The notes under the pieces: model-generated
Databases searched by the model: none
What the model saw: the letters and a program-made list of their open reading frames with translations, nothing else
What the model was told of the DNA's origin: nothing
Assembly: GCA_022376465.1 (NCBI GenBank)
Contig: JACDTU010000004.1
Coordinates: 2,294,001 to 2,358,000 of the forward strand
Direction: 5' to 3'
Source: Cubamyces lactineus
Lineage: Eukaryota > Basidiomycota > Agaricomycetes > Polyporales > Polyporaceae
Length of the DNA: 64,000 bases
Part shown: piece after piece, positions 35,959 through 48,508 of the stretch
Numbering within the stretch: position 1 is the stretch's first letter
How the letters are laid out: every line of letters starts with the position of its first letter
Translations under genes and position numbers: made by a program

Positions 35959-38900
35959 TTACCAGTGGCGACGGAGCTGTCGCTTGATCGACTCGTAAGC
36001 CGCTTTCGTCTCTGTCCGCCCTGGTTCCAATTCGGCCAGGTACTGTTCGACCGCTTGGTCTATCCGGAACACTGGGAACTCCTCGCGAGAAGCTGCAGAC
36101 TGGGGTCGTTTGGCAGCTTCAATCCAATCGGTCAGGAGCACGGCAATGTCCGACGATATAGCTTGGACGTTCGCCTGTTCGTTGAACGGAGGTACCTGAA
36201 AGGCCTATTGAACTTGTGTTTGATGGAACTCAACGAGATTCCTACTCACCTGCGACTCGTACATCTCGTGCAGGATGTCCCACACTTCCGGGTAGGGAAC
36301 GCCACACTGCACCAAGATGCGCGGTGCCCAGCCATATGGGATCTCTCCTTGATGGGCGAGAGCGAAGCGGACCAGCAAGGAAGCGATATGTTCTAGAAGA
36401 CGCATGTCGTTAGTGCAGCAACAAGGCAATGCATATTCGAACTCACGGAGAGGGAATGCACTCTCTGATGGATAATACCTCTGTCCCAGCGGGATGACTT
36501 TGGCCACGATGCGATCCGCGGCAACCTTGGGGTCGACGCCCTCCACGGCTAATCATTGGGATCATGAGCATCATTTGCGCAACCGAAGCGTTTGACGACC
36601 TGCCTTCCTCAAATATCTTGTTCCAAATAGGACGCACAATACCATCGTCCCGGTGTTCGGAGACATGCAAGATGAGGAGCTTGATGAGGGGCAAATCGAG
36701 GGGTTCCGCCCAGAGTTGGTACAACTGGTACGCCAGTCAGACTAGAGATATCGAGAGAGGACGTCCCGACTGACCTCGGTGATATTGTACAGCCGCACAG
36801 ATAAAGCCTTGAAACGTTCCGCAACTTCGGGCTCGTGCTGACGGGGTAATAGTGTGTTGTACAGCTCGAGCTGAACTTGGGCGACATCCAGCTTCTCTTC
36901 CAAGTCGGTGAGGAAGGCAATAGCGGTTTCATGACGGCCGCCGACGGAGACGGGGTGAGATTTCGCGTTGCCCACAGCAAGCGTGAGATACTCCAATCGG
37001 GTATCCAGGGAGAGATTGAACCTGCATCGTAGCCAATTACTACTGGATAGCATGCCGATTCCCTGTTGCTACTTACTCTGTGGATTCTGCCAAGATTGCG
37101 AGAACCTCTGCAGCACGCAATGGCTGGCCGTCCTTGACGTAGAATTGCCAGAGAAGCTGGAGCTTTTCGACGGCGGCAGGTTCTCTTCTGAGATGCGCCT
37201 CGAGATATGCTGGCCTCATCTGTACATTAACCACGTTAGCATAAACGGTGCGACTCTAAAGAATGTGACCTTACCTCCAGTAGTTCGTCTGCCATTCCTC
37301 GACTGATCAGCCAGTCATACAGTGTGGAATGGAACATCTCGTCTTCGCTCGCGAAAGCCAACTCGTAAGCATGGCCTCGAACCGTCTCCGGGTCGTCGGA
37401 CTGTGCCGCGCTTTGTTTCCCGCTAACGCAACGTTCTTCAAACACTGACAAGGAATCCAACACAAGCTCGTAACAGTGTTTCCTACGCTCCCAGAACTGG
37501 GCGCGGGAATCGTTGGCTGGACACCCAGCAATCCAGTATTCTTGGCCTTGGAGGTCGGTATCGAATGCTTGTGCGCAATGCAGCGGCAGCTCCACCGCAC
37601 CTACAGTATGTTGCGTTTATGTGGTTATTAAGGGAACAGGGGAACGCTCGACACACCTTTAGCATAGTTAAGCTCTTGGTAGTCACCGCATATTTCACGC
37701 AGTTTGTCGAATTCCAAATTACGGGCGCCCTTCATGAACAGCCTATGCAACTATAAGTCCTCTATTCGTGCAGAGAGATCATTGGTGCCATACCTCAGAG
37801 ATTCTCCTAACCATGTCTGCCGCTCCATCGGGTTTCGGGTCCCGACGGCTTTGCGAACATTCTCGCGGGCCTATCACGTTTATTAGTAATGATAAACTCG
37901 AAGCAGCAAACCAGTAAAATACCTTGTACAGCATGACATCGTCCGTACTGCAGAAGGAACCGCATCGTTGCTGCAGAACTTCGCTGATGGTATCCACCTA
38001 TGATACTAATCAATACCCGGGAAAAGAGGGATCACCGATCCAACTCACGCTAATCTGCTGGCCAATCTGCTGGTTGATGATGACGTTTACGAGGGCGCGA
38101 GACGCAGTGACGCCCCTCTCAACGGTAATGAGCTCCTCGAAGGTCAGCGTACTTGCGAGCTTCTGGATCTCTGGGTCACACCTACGAAGCCATGTGAGCG
38201 GTGGCGTAGCTATAAGATTGGTTACTTACTGTGCAATAAGCTCGCCCAATTTGTGGTCGTTGAGGAGCAGGAGGAAGGAAACCGCCTCGATCGTGCGACC
38301 AAGAAGACTGAGGAGCTGGGAAACTGAGCTTTGTTCCGCCTAGAGAGTCATAAGGTACAGCCTGGTTTGTGCAATGAGAAGACTCGAACGCTACCTTCCA
38401 TGCTTCTTGTTCGCTGGCGGCTGCTGACCGAGCCCCGGTATGATCACCAGGCGCAGAATGGAAGAGGTATGGGTTAGTATCCAACAACTCTTTCAACGCG
38501 AACAGATTCTTCTGCGCGATAACCAGAATGTCGTCCGGTACGCTGAGCTCCTGGAGACCATTCGCGCTGCAACGTTGCTAATTACTATGTAAATCGGTCC
38601 ACCATGATATCGGGACATACCCAGGCTTGGTCAACTTGACCTTCCAGAAGGGCCTCACCAGTCGAGCGAAGTATAGAGCCAGTCCTTCACGCCTGCCACT
38701 AAAGGTAGCAGTGCCCGAGCCCTCACCTGCGGGGTATGGGTCAACATTCGGTAGGGATGTTTCAGTAAGAGGATGACGCTCACTGGTTCCATAGGTTACC
38801 CGCTCTGCCCACGTTGGCCTTTCGCCGAAGTCATAAAACGCCTGTCTCGCGACAGCAGCCAGATCCGCGCTCACATGGCTCATTGAACCCAGTGGTGATT

Positions 38901-41062
38901 GTTCCATGGGATCCAAGAACGTATTGCCGCTCGCGATGGCCAAGAGCATGGCGCATGTTTGGTCGCGGCCATAACTGCGCATGTGAGAACCATAACATAA
39001 TTCAACGCAAACTACACATACCTATCACGGAGGTCAATGAGTGGTTGTGCATTGCCTTCAACCTGGAACTCCTCGATCGCCTCCTTCAATGCATCAACGG
39101 CGCGGCGCTTCGCTACCCAGTGCAGTCCTCCATTGGTTAAGATGATGTATTGCCTAGCAGGCTCCGAGAACTGGGTCGCAAGTTCGTTTGTAATGAGAGG
39201 CGCCGGTGTGTTGGCAGGAGCGGACGTAGCCAGAGAGTACTTAGAACGGGGAACAGGCGCGATACCCCATGTCAGACCAGGTACAGGCACGAGGGTTGCG
39301 CGTTCCGTAAGTGGAACGCGGTTCGCGACTGCAGTGGTCGTATAAGCATGGCTGACATACTGCGGGGCAGGTTGTTGGACTTGCGGTCCCCGAACTTGTC
39401 CCAGCGAAGCTATCTGCGTCAGGTCCGGGGCCATGCATACCAGGTAGTCCGTGTCAGCAACGTCACCACGCTGCACGGCGATAGTGGTACCGAGGTCATA
39501 GCAGGTATCTTCCAGGATAGTGATAATGTATGGACGTGAAGTGGGTTGTGATGGCTGGCCCTGGCTGATGGCAAACGCCCCTGGAGCTTCACGATACGGA
39601 TTTGACAACTCGTCGGGGTGAATCAGGTTTGGTGGAGGCAGGCGTACGTGAGCAAGGGAGAGGTTGCGGAAGCCAGGGGTAGAGGAAGCGCCCCAGCCGT
39701 AGGTCGAGCCCAAGGCAGAAGGCGAGAAGTATAGGCGAACACCATTTGTAGTGATCGCAACAAGCTGGACACCAGAACGGGATTCGCTAGGGTCAATGAC
39801 GTGCAGAGCTATGATGTTGAAATTCTGTGGTGTGAGAGCGGGAGACCCAGGGACTTTGTCTTGAGCAGCCTTGTAGAGGTTCGAGATCGTCTGCAGATGT
39901 TGTACGTGTTTGTCGCCATTCGTTCGCCACACCGAGATAGTGTTCTTCGCAGTAAGGGTGTAGAAACAATTCCTGGCCGGATCAGATACCAACGTTGTTA
40001 TCCTGTCTGTGCGACACCATCAGGTATTGCCAAAACGAAGCGAGAGACAATTTACCGTCTGCGTTCGAGCTGCCAATGCGGGGGAGAAGGCTTTGTACGC
40101 CACCCACGGAATGGTTTATGAGCTGTACTCTCTTGCCGAACCACCCTTCTTTCTCCTGGTAATGCAGCTCGTAGAGGTTGCCATCCTGGGAGCCCGCCAT
40201 GAATATACGGCCATCCGGCGTTCCAATGACGGAAGACATTTCCACATCGCAAGCTATCGACATGTCCGTGGCATACAGCTTGATTTCCTTGCGCGTCTGG
40301 TTGTTGGGCCCGGGTACGGGAGTTATGGAGACGCCGATGAGAAGAACAGTCACAGGAGTGCATATCACCAAGAGCGACGTAATCTCGTCAATGAAGACGC
40401 CACTTTTTGGCTTGACGAGTGCGACATGTGTAATTACGTCGGGTTGATCGACGAAGGAGCTCAGCTCCTGCCTAGGCCCTTCGTCAGGGTCGCGCTGGGT
40501 AAAAGCACGAAGCAATGACGCACCCATCCACGTAGTCCCAAAGAAACAGGTTGTGGTCGATCGCTATCCATACACGGTCGATCTCTGGAAGCAATCCCAT
40601 ATGCGTGGCGAGGTTGGTAGCTACGCCACAATTTGTGAGCACGTTTGAGAACCGGGGACTGTCTTCAAGACTCACACGTATAATACTGCCAGAGGCTTTC
40701 AGGGATTCCAATGTGCCGTCTTTTCTGGAACGGTGCACGGTAGTCGTCCGGGAAGACCGTGTAGGACGCAGATGATGGCGAGCCGGCTGTAGGGAGTGTT
40801 ACATTGTATGCAGGGCATACGTTCTTAAGGCGCACTCACATATCAGCTCGCCTAGGTCTGGCACAATCTGTGAGTCTTTGACCAGTTGCTCCTGGAGGAC
40901 CTGGCTGGCGGCCTGAAGAGCCGGGAGGTCGAGCACGGGAGCGGGCTTCGACGCGGCCTGCGTCTGCCTCAGCTTACTCCCGTTAACAGAACCGAGAAGC
41001 GGGCCAGCAGACGACGACGAGGCGAGGTTTGGCTGAGCCGCCATGGAGGACAGAAAAGCCAT
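35959..41062 (-). CDS. NUP155: Nucleoporin Nup155/Nup170 family
   Basis: Large multi-exon gene on the minus strand. The N-terminal part is the beta-propeller: DLPALQAASQVLQEQLVKDS, HMGLLPEIDRVWIAIDHNLF, ITHVALVKPKSGVFIDEI, GRIFMAGSQDGNLYELHY and LVSDPARNCFYTLTAKNTIS are blocks typical of Nup155. The C-terminal half is an alpha-solenoid (VEQYLAELEPGRTETKAAYE near the end) finishing in LRRHW. This scaffold protein of the nuclear pore inner ring joins membrane Nups to the Nup93/Nup205 group. Start at 41062 (MAFLSSMAAQ) is chosen because the upstream frame lies in a low-complexity stretch; 41044 is also possible. More than 15 introns of about 50 bases are inferred. It shares a 207-base divergent promoter with the CDK11 gene. 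Confidence 0.92.
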
Positions 41063-41269
41063 GGATGAGGAGGCCTGCGAGGGCGGTGGTGGCGGAGGAG
41101 AGCAAGACTTGAACAATTCCTTGAGCTGAGCGCGGCACCGATCACGCGTCATACGCGCGCGCGACTTTTTGTTTTCTGTCTTCGCGCCGCGCGCTGCCCG
41201 CTTCACCCTGTCTTGTTCTTCCCTCCGCTCGTTGCTTCTTGCCTCTGCTATTGTCAGTCTCGCTACGCC
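41063..41269. promoter_or_regulatory. Divergent promoter, NUP155 / CDK11
   Basis: Both start codons face away from this 207-base stretch. It is C/T-rich on the plus strand towards the CDK11 ATG. No clear TATA box. Confidence 0.5.
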
Positions 41270-42767
41270 ATGTCCGACGGTGCTGGACCATCTACACCTT
41301 CTCGCAAGAGGTCTCGCTGGGAGACCGAAGACAATGCCGATGACACTCCTCCACCGATCCCCATCCCAAAGCGTCGCTCCAAACCAAAGACAGCCCGGTC
41401 TGAGGCATCTCAGACTCCAGAACGTACTACCACACCTACTCGTTCACAGAGCGGCCCACCAAAACCGCGTGCATCTCACAGCAAATTCGTTCCTCCTCGG
41501 ACATCTCATCCACCGCTCCTTCCCTCGCGCTCCGTCTATTGTTATGAGAGGCTAAACTCGATAGAGGAGGGTTCGTACGGAGTAGTATTCCGGGCGCGAG
41601 ACAAACAGACTGGGGATATTGTCGCGCTCAAGAAGCTCAAGCTCGACGAGGAGAAACATGGATTCCCCATCACTGCATTGCGAGAGATCAATGCTCTTAT
41701 GGTATGCAAACATGAGAATGTGGTCGGTATAAGGGAGGTAGTGGTGGGCGATACCTTGACACAGTGAGCGCCGTTACCCTCGTCTCGTCGGGGTATATCT
41801 GACAAAATGCAGGGTCTTCATCGTCATGGACTTCATTGAACATGACCTCAAGACACTGTTGAGCGTTATGCCCTCGCCCTTCCTTCAATCAGAGGTCAAG
41901 ACCCTAATGCTCCAGCTGCTTTCCGCCGTCGCCCACTGTCATGAGCGATGGATCCTGCATCGTGACCTCAAAACCAGTAATCTTCTCATGAACAATCGCG
42001 GGACGATCAAAGTTGCCGACTTTGGCCTTGCCCGCCGATACGGCGACCCTGTAGGCGTTGGTGGGCTCACACAACTCGTAGTCACCTTATGGTACCGGTA
42101 TGTGCCACGTCCACCGTGAATCTACGCGTCCACACTTCCAATTTTCCCCTGTGATGCGCGCAGCGCCCCTGAGATTCTCCTGGGGGCAACAACCTACTCT
42201 ACTGCCGTCGACATGTGGTCCGTCGGATGTATATTCGCGGAGCTACTGCTGAACGAGCCGCTGTTCCAGGCCAAGGGCGAGATAGAGATGATCTCCATGA
42301 TATTCAAGCTCTTGGGTCCTCCAACCAGCCAATCCTGGCCGGACTACAATTCCCTACCGCTTGCGAAGAGCATCACTTTGCCTGCACCACATCCTCAGCA
42401 ACTGCGACAAAGGTTCCCTTATATCACCAATGCCGGTCTAGACCTGATGTCTCGACTGCTCACATATGACCCTGACAAGAGGATAACCGCCGAGGAAGCC
42501 TTGAAGCATCCGTACTTCAGGTTTGTTTCTGGATTGGTATCCTCGTGCGCGCGCAATTCTCTCATGATTTTGCAGCGAATCTCCACTTCCTAAACACCCT
42601 GACTTGTTTGGATCATTTCCATCTGCAGCTGCGGGAGAAAAGTAAGTAGGCCTGTGGTTGACCCCTTGCTAATGTCGCTCACTCCGCTGGCCAGACGTAG
42701 AAAACCTGACAGCCCTTCGGCTCCCGTCAGGGCAGCAGACTATAAGTTGCTCACCGAGTTTGACTGA
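41270..42767 (+). CDS. CDK11: Cyclin-dependent kinase, CDK11 (PITSLRE) type
   Basis: Five exons: 41270-41763, 41813-42097, 42164-42520, 42576-42641 and 42695-42767, giving 424 aa with all phases matched. After a basic, Pro/Thr-rich N-terminus of about 90 residues comes a complete kinase domain: [13 protein letters not shown] (Gly-rich loop), VALKKLKL (Lys), PITALREIN (cyclin-binding helix), [10 protein letters not shown] (catalytic loop), [11 protein letters not shown] (DFG) and VVTLWYRAPEILL. PITALRE corresponds to PITSLRE of animal CDK11, and HDLKTLL plus [18 protein letters not shown] support that type over CDK10. CDK11 kinases act with L-type cyclins in transcription and splicing. The short tail ends [12 protein letters not shown]. 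The N-terminal extension is much shorter than in animals. Confidence 0.92.
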
Positions 42768-42949
42768 TAATTGCAGCGTGCTCCTACATACGTACATATG
42801 CGACATATGCGACGCATTGTTTCATTGCCAAGAACGGTCAACACCGGGTTGTGGGACTATATTACTGTACATTTGACGGGAAGCAGATGCAATAATGATA
42901 CAACATCCGAAAGCACGGGGCAGCAAATACAATACACGTCCAAGAGCGG

Positions 42950-44903
42950 TTACGCGGCAGCGGGCTCATCCTCATCTTTCAGCGCGTTTATGACCTCTCG
43001 CACTTTCTTGAAGCGGTTCCTCGTACGCTCTGGGTCCCCGCATTTGTCGTAGTACTCCTGCACTTCTTCGACGAGGAACCTGAACTCCTTGGCGATGTCA
43101 TGAACCGCTTGATCAATGACGTGCATCCCATTCGTCAGGCCCTGTTGGTCTGATGGGCTGGTGAAGCAATATGGGGTTAACAAGTCGCTCCAAGTGGCCA
43201 ATATCCGAACATACCTCGTCCGCTGTCGCTTGTGCGGCTCATCACCGTCTTCCTCCGACTTTCGTTTCGCCCATGCAGGCGTAGGACCATTACCCTCCCG
43301 TATCTGCCACTCGACCTCGTCGTCTTCCATCTCCTCCTCTCGGGCGTTCCGCCTCGCCGTCTCTGCATCCATGGGGACTGGCGGAGGGACTGACATGTGC
43401 TGGAAGACTGGCGCTGGTGGTTGATATACGACGGGATTGAAACTGTCACCCGGCCCACCGACTGGACCCATGACACCCGTCATGGGAGGTAAGGGTACGG
43501 GCATTGGAACAGAGTATGTCTCCATAGCATGTATGCTTGGTGGGCCAGGCACCGGATGCGGTGCGTCGACGACGCCACTGCCGTTTGGTATGCCATTCTC
43601 GTTCGCATTTGCCGCAGCATTGTTACGCGCCTTCTTCCGAACGCGCTTGGGTTTCTCCTCTGGTTTCCGTACGTAGCCATACTGCCCCTTCTCACCGAGC
43701 GCAGGCTTCTTCTCCTCGACGATTTCCGCAATCTTCACGTCCAACCGCGTGGCGTTTTTCTTGTAACGTTCACGCCATGATTGCCATGTATGGCGGGTAA
43801 CCCAGGCGTATTCAGGGTCGGAAGCCTGCGAGCGTATTACTTAGTTATACCGGCAGAGTCGTGAAGGCGTGAAATACCGACCATCTCGCAAAGTTGTTGA
43901 TACAACCTGTTACCCGTTCTACCACCAGTCTCCTTGTAGGGAATCTTCGCGGCAATCCAATTGCACAAGTGTTGTTCATCCTCTTCGGTAAATTGTGTTC
44001 GCCTAACACAACTGGTAAATAGTAGTCGGTCTGTTCAGCAATCAATGCACACGCACTCTTCTCCCGGGCGTCGCCCCCCAGGGTTCTTGTACACCACGGG
44101 CGTATAGATGACCTGACCCTTCTCGATGCACTTCTTGACCCATAAATATGACTCGACATATTTGTCGGGCTCTCCTTGGTAGGTCTTCACCAAGTGTTGG
44201 AATATCTCTGTGTTCGGATCTGCGAGAATGACGCGCGCAGATTGTGCGGATGCCGTAGGATCGCCACCGGAATGCTAACATGAACTCTATGAGCATCTGT
44301 GTGGCTCACCCAGCAGCGCGAGGCGCGCGTCATGGCTGACGCGCGCTTCCCTCACGTTCTCCCTGTGCGATCACAGCTGGCCGGACACTTACCATGATGC
44401 GTGCGCTGAGCGTCGCACGGACATTGACGTTTGCGATGCTTGAGTCGATGTGCATGCGAATGGGTTGGCCTTCGTGGACAAAGATTTGCTTCAAAAGCAT
44501 TCCGGAGACCTTGCATGCCTCGACGTATGTGTACGGCACAAAGTAGCGTTCAGGGCGATCGGGGGCAGACCAGCAGAGGCGAAGACGCTCTTCTTCTGCC
44601 GTTCCGGGCTGTACCAGGATGAAGCCTACGCGCGGTACCTTGGGTTCGACGCGTCCACCTAGAGCCTGATTGCGAGCGGCACCTCATTCAGTCATCATCA
44701 GCATATCGAGCTTTCGCAACAGTGCACGCACCGCGATAGTCTCGCACACTTCAGCCTGGATCTCCTCTGGAATGTCCTTCTGGATGAAGAACTTGATGGC
44801 CATGCCGTTCGCATCTTGGAAGATAGGCTGGGCCGTTTGGCACGTCAGCTTCGTATGTTCCGGCGCAATTGAGTAAGACACGATTGGGAGAGGTACTAAC
44901 CAT
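42950..44903 (-). CDS. RAP1: Rap1-type telomere protein (tandem BRCT-like, Myb)
   Basis: Reads as a shelterin Rap1/TERF2IP-type protein. First BRCT-like unit: PIFQDANGMAIKFFIQKDIP, then LGGRVEPKVPRVGFILV and YFVPYTYVEACKVSG. Second unit: IFVHEGQPIRMHIDSSIA, then GGDPTASAQSARVILAD and YVESYLWVKKCIEKGQVIY. The Rap1-type Myb helices follow: RTQFTEEDEQHLCNWIA and RHTWQSWRERYKKN. Next comes a basic and Pro-rich linker, and a C-terminal helical segment (HVIDQAVHDIAKEFRFLVEE) possibly equal to the Rap1 RCT. The start is proposed at 44903, with exon 1 of only the ATG followed by a 73-base intron (44828-44900). Alternatively translation begins at the Met in ANGMAIK. The upstream region holds telomere-like repeats. 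In fungi and animals Rap1 protects telomeres and represses nearby genes. Confidence 0.8.
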
Positions 44904-45205
44904 GTCGCAGCGAACGGACAGGGTTAGGCACGACGTCGTGCTGGGCGGGAGGTAACCTTGTGCGAGGGTTAGAGTTTGGTTTATGTAACGACCGGGTTAG
45001 GGTTTTTAAACCCCAGAGACGCCCGTGGCTCCCTTAGCCACATAGACGCAGACAGACGCTCAAGATGATGCCCTTACAAACAAGATGCCCTTTAGGGATT
45101 GCATCGGTTGACGGGTATGCGGCCGAAGAGATAGCAAATGAAGTGCACGTATAGATACATGTTTCCGAAGCTCGAGTGATAGCAGTAGGAAAGCAAAAGC
45201 AGGTA
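44904..45205. promoter_or_regulatory. Rap1-gene promoter with telomere-like GGGTTA motifs
   Basis: Between the D2HGDH stop and the Rap1 ATG. Three telomere-type motifs occur within 85 bases: GGGTTAGG at 44921, AGGGTTAGAG at 44966 and GGGTTAGGGTTTTT at 44994. On the gene's own strand these are CCTAACCC types. TTAGGG is the usual basidiomycete telomere repeat, so Rap1 or a Tbf1/Trf-type Myb protein might bind here. Confidence 0.6.
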
Positions 45206-47057
45206 TCAAGGGAGAACCTTTCCCGGGTTCATGATCCCATTGGGATCGAACAACGCCTTAATCCTCTTCATCCACTCAATACTAGTAGGGTTCTTCGAGT
45301 ACTGCAGTGCGTGTGTCTTCATCACACCTATTCCATGCTCCGCCGAAATGGAACCCTTATAGGAAGCTATGGCGGAGTGAGCTTGGTGCTAGCATGCATC
45401 AGATATACCGAACGATCACTTACCGACGAGCTCATAAATGAAGGGCTCGAGAGCGGCCTCGATCTCAGGTGTATATTGCGCTGCAACTACGTTCAGGTGC
45501 AAGTTGCCTGCGGACCATCAGCAACGGCTCAGGTACTCATCTCAGACTGCACGTACCATCACCGACGTGGCCGTATCCGACAACGTGCTTAACAGCGTTC
45601 TCGTGGAGAAGGTCCTTCTGACGGAGGTGCTCCTTGGTCTTGTCGACTACCTCCTTGAATTTGTGTAGTGGGACTGAGATGTCGTATTTATATGCCTTGC
45701 CCTCCTTTGACACAGCTTCCGTAAGGCCTTCCCGAATGGCCCACAGCGCGGAGAACTGAGCTGGGGAGGTCGCGAGCACGCCGGTGTTTATCAACGGCTG
45801 CTCAGCCTCCATGAGGCTCTCCATGAGGCTGTTCAATTTCTGGGGGTGTGTTAAAAAATAGCTTCTGGCAGTGAGTTAATTCACATACCTCCTCGTCATG
45901 TTCACGTTTGCCCCCACTGGTCTCCACTAGTACGAAGCACTCGGCACCCTCAACATCAGAAGGGTCAAGAGCACGGCCTTGACCATGCTTCACAGCGAGG
46001 TCGTATACAGTTCTGTCCATGAACTCAAACGCAGAGAGAATCTCAGACAGTTGCCGCTTCGTCTCCTTGAACAGGGGTAAGACGTTTTCGAACTTCGGCA
46101 GAGCGAGCATGACATTGTTAGACGCCTGGGGCGCTGGAGCAGCCAAGATGGAGACACCCGTGACAACGCCAAGTGTGCCTTCCGCGCCGATAAAGAGCTG
46201 CTTCAAGTCATAACCTGTGCATGGTGAGAACGTTTCTTCGGGTACACTACGAGCGGTCGTACTTACCGGTATTATCTTTTCGTAGCGAAGTCAATTGGTC
46301 AAGAATGGTGCCATCAGGCAAGACGACCTCAAGGCCAAGCACAGAGCCATGCAGTGAGCCGTAACGGAGGAGTCGGAGACCACCCGCGTTGGTGGAGACG
46401 TTTCCGCCGATTTGACAGCTTGTCGCCGACGTTTTGTCAATGATGCCCATCAATCAGCGCGAGCACGGCCTACCTGCCCTTCGCACCCAGGTCCAGTGGT
46501 ACGATGTGGTTGTGCGGTGTGAGGAAGTCGGACAGCGACTGCAGTATGCAGCCCGCGTCCGCAACCAGGATACCTGGCCCGAATCCAATGTCAACAGAGT
46601 GTCACAGTATAAGCATACATCGCTACGCACCGGATACATCGTCAAAGGCACGGATTTTAGTCATGTTAGAAAGGCTGAGGACGAGCTCGTCCTTAACAGG
46701 GACACCACCTCCCACGAGGCCAGTGTTCCCTCCCTGGGGCACGATACCTATCCGACGCTGGTTACACCACTTGACGATCTCGCTGACCTCTTGCGTAGTG
46801 CGCGGCTTGAGAACCGTGGTCGACCTCCCATGGTATTTGTTCATCCAGTCATTGTTAAACGGCTCCAGCTCAGCTGCGGGTGTTGCGTTGGGGGAAAGCG
46901 TGGAGAGGATGGCAGTCGGGGGCAGAATCTTGGCGAAGTGCGCGAGATCCTCTTCCGCGACTGAGTTCAGACCAGAGAGAGCGGCAGCAGGTGAGTGCGA
47001 CCAGCGACGAGAGACGCGGAGGCCAGTACGCCTCACAAGCTGACGGGAGACAAACAT
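45206..47057 (-). CDS. D2HGDH: D-2-hydroxyglutarate dehydrogenase (FAD), mitochondrial
   Basis: Oxidises D-2-hydroxyglutarate (and perhaps D-lactate) to the 2-oxo acid and passes electrons on through FAD. The Arg/Ser-rich start [20 protein letters not shown] looks like a mitochondrial presequence. The FAD-binding PCMH domain has [72 protein letters not shown] and [14 protein letters not shown]. The C-terminal oxidase domain has [16 protein letters not shown] (metal-binding His) and [15 protein letters not shown], and it ends in [10 protein letters not shown]. These match D2HGDH/yeast Dld2 more than Dld1. About seven short introns; no break seen. Its 3' end lies 302 bases before the Rap1 start on the same strand. 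Confidence 0.93.
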
Positions 47058-47460
47058 CCTGCGCTGCAGCTAGGATAGTCGCGGTCAAAGGGCAAGCTCG
47101 AGCGTGGGTGGCTGCAACTGGTGTAATGGCGCTCGAGTGAGTCGACTGCCATAGTCCAGCTCGCACGTGATAGCACAAGGATTGCGATCACGTTAGTATT
47201 ACTGTACAGCCTGAAGCACTCGTCTGGTTTCTCCACTGAGCCTATAGTGACTGGGGCAGAGGCTCTGCCCTCGTGTTTCTTCGTCGATAAGATATCTCGA
47301 AACTGTTTGTACGGCAAGAAAACAAGATGAAATTAAGCAGAAAGCGACTACGGAAAGCAAAGAGACATCGTCGTGAGACCCATGCAAGCATCAACATATC
47401 GTACATCGTATCGGTAACGTTAAACCACTACTCGACCTGGCTCCCAACAACCAGAAGGCC
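47058..47460. other. Intergenic
   Basis: Upstream region of D2HGDH and 3' flank of the Kre9-like gene, both transcribed leftward. The Kre9-like gene's neighbour upstream is at 48509. No gene seen here. Confidence 0.55.
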
Positions 47461-48508
47461 TTAGTAGAGAGCCAAGAAAAACACAAGGGCACAGCATAGG
47501 CCCCAGAGGTATGTATGGATTTGGGGTCCTAGCTCCGCCGCAGAGGTCCCCGGAGTCTGAGAAGGCAGTGAGGAATTCGAAGCAGCTGTTGCGGTCGTGT
47601 TGCCTGCGGCAATGTTCCCGCTGCCAATTGAATTAGAGAAGGAGGCGGACGGGTTGTTCGGGGTGCTTGCAGGAGCTGTGGGTGTTGAGGAGGCTGCAGG
47701 CGACATCGCAGAGGTGTTGGGCGTAGCAGACTGAGACGCCGTGGACGCGTTGGCATGGTCTGAGGAAGAGGGCGAAGTCGAGGCTGAAGCAGACGCGGGT
47801 GCGACGGTATTTGAAGGGAGCACGGAGGAAATCGCCGAGGTAGATGAGTTGCTGCCGGTGATAGTGAACATGGGGCTGATGTCGCCCGTGCTGCCAAACA
47901 CTACCAGGGGCTCAGATATCAGTGTTTTCATCATGGTGCGTGCGCGAGCACAAGACGATGGAGCATACGCACAGCAGACAATGTAGTTGTTCCCGTCAGG
48001 CACGGATGGGACGGTCAGGCTCACGTTGCCGCCTAAGATAGGAAAGTCGGACGCGAGCGGCGATTCTGCATACAAGTCCGCACATTAGCACATGAAAGTC
48101 ACACTACTACTGCCGTAAGTGACGTAGGGCGCGGCATGGGCATTGGGCGCGGACACAATGGCAGGGAAGTCGACGTACCGAGCATTAAGTGTTCGTCGCC
48201 ATCGGGGGTAAGGGTTCCAAGAATGATCTTCGCAGTTGGGTTCGACGGCGGCGCGCCGTTCAGAGCTGCAACATCCCTACCAGCGGCAAGCCCTTGTATC
48301 AGATACAGCGCGAAAGCGATGTTCAAGTTCGAACGCACCAAGTGACGGTCTGTGTCTCTCCTACTCTCCACACCGTCTGTGCTGTTGGGTTCGTGATGGG
48401 GGGCATGACATCGTCACGGGTTGTGAGTTGCACAGGCTTGGCGAGAGCCGTGCTCGCGGCGAAGGCGAGGACAAGAGACGTGACGGCTTGCATGAACGGG
48501 GCAAACAT
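47461..48508 (-). CDS. Kre9-like Ser/Thr-rich GPI-anchored cell-surface protein
   Basis: Signal peptide MFAPFMQAVTSLVLAFAAST with cleavage after ALA. The mature part starts with a Kre9/Knh1-like beta-sandwich domain: MPPITNPTAQTVWRVGETQT, a spliced TW-DVAALNGAPPSNPTAKI, ILGTLTPDGDEHLML, LASDFPILGGNVSLTVPSVP and NYIVC followed by LFGSTGDISPMFTI. A Ser/Thr/Ala/Pro-rich stalk of about 110 residues follows, and the end is a hydrophobic tail (LWGLCCALVFFLALY), so a GPI anchor is likely. The family is linked to beta-1,6-glucan in yeast, but most basidiomycete members have no tested function. A paralogue without stalk lies at 51047-51643. A TATATAAG-type box lies about 300 bases upstream. Confidence 0.8.

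Noticed and set aside
44684..44881. Reading frame starting SYSIAPEHTKL as the Rap1 start
   Set aside because: Its first codon is GTG, not ATG, and the stretch fits better as intron 1 of the gene.
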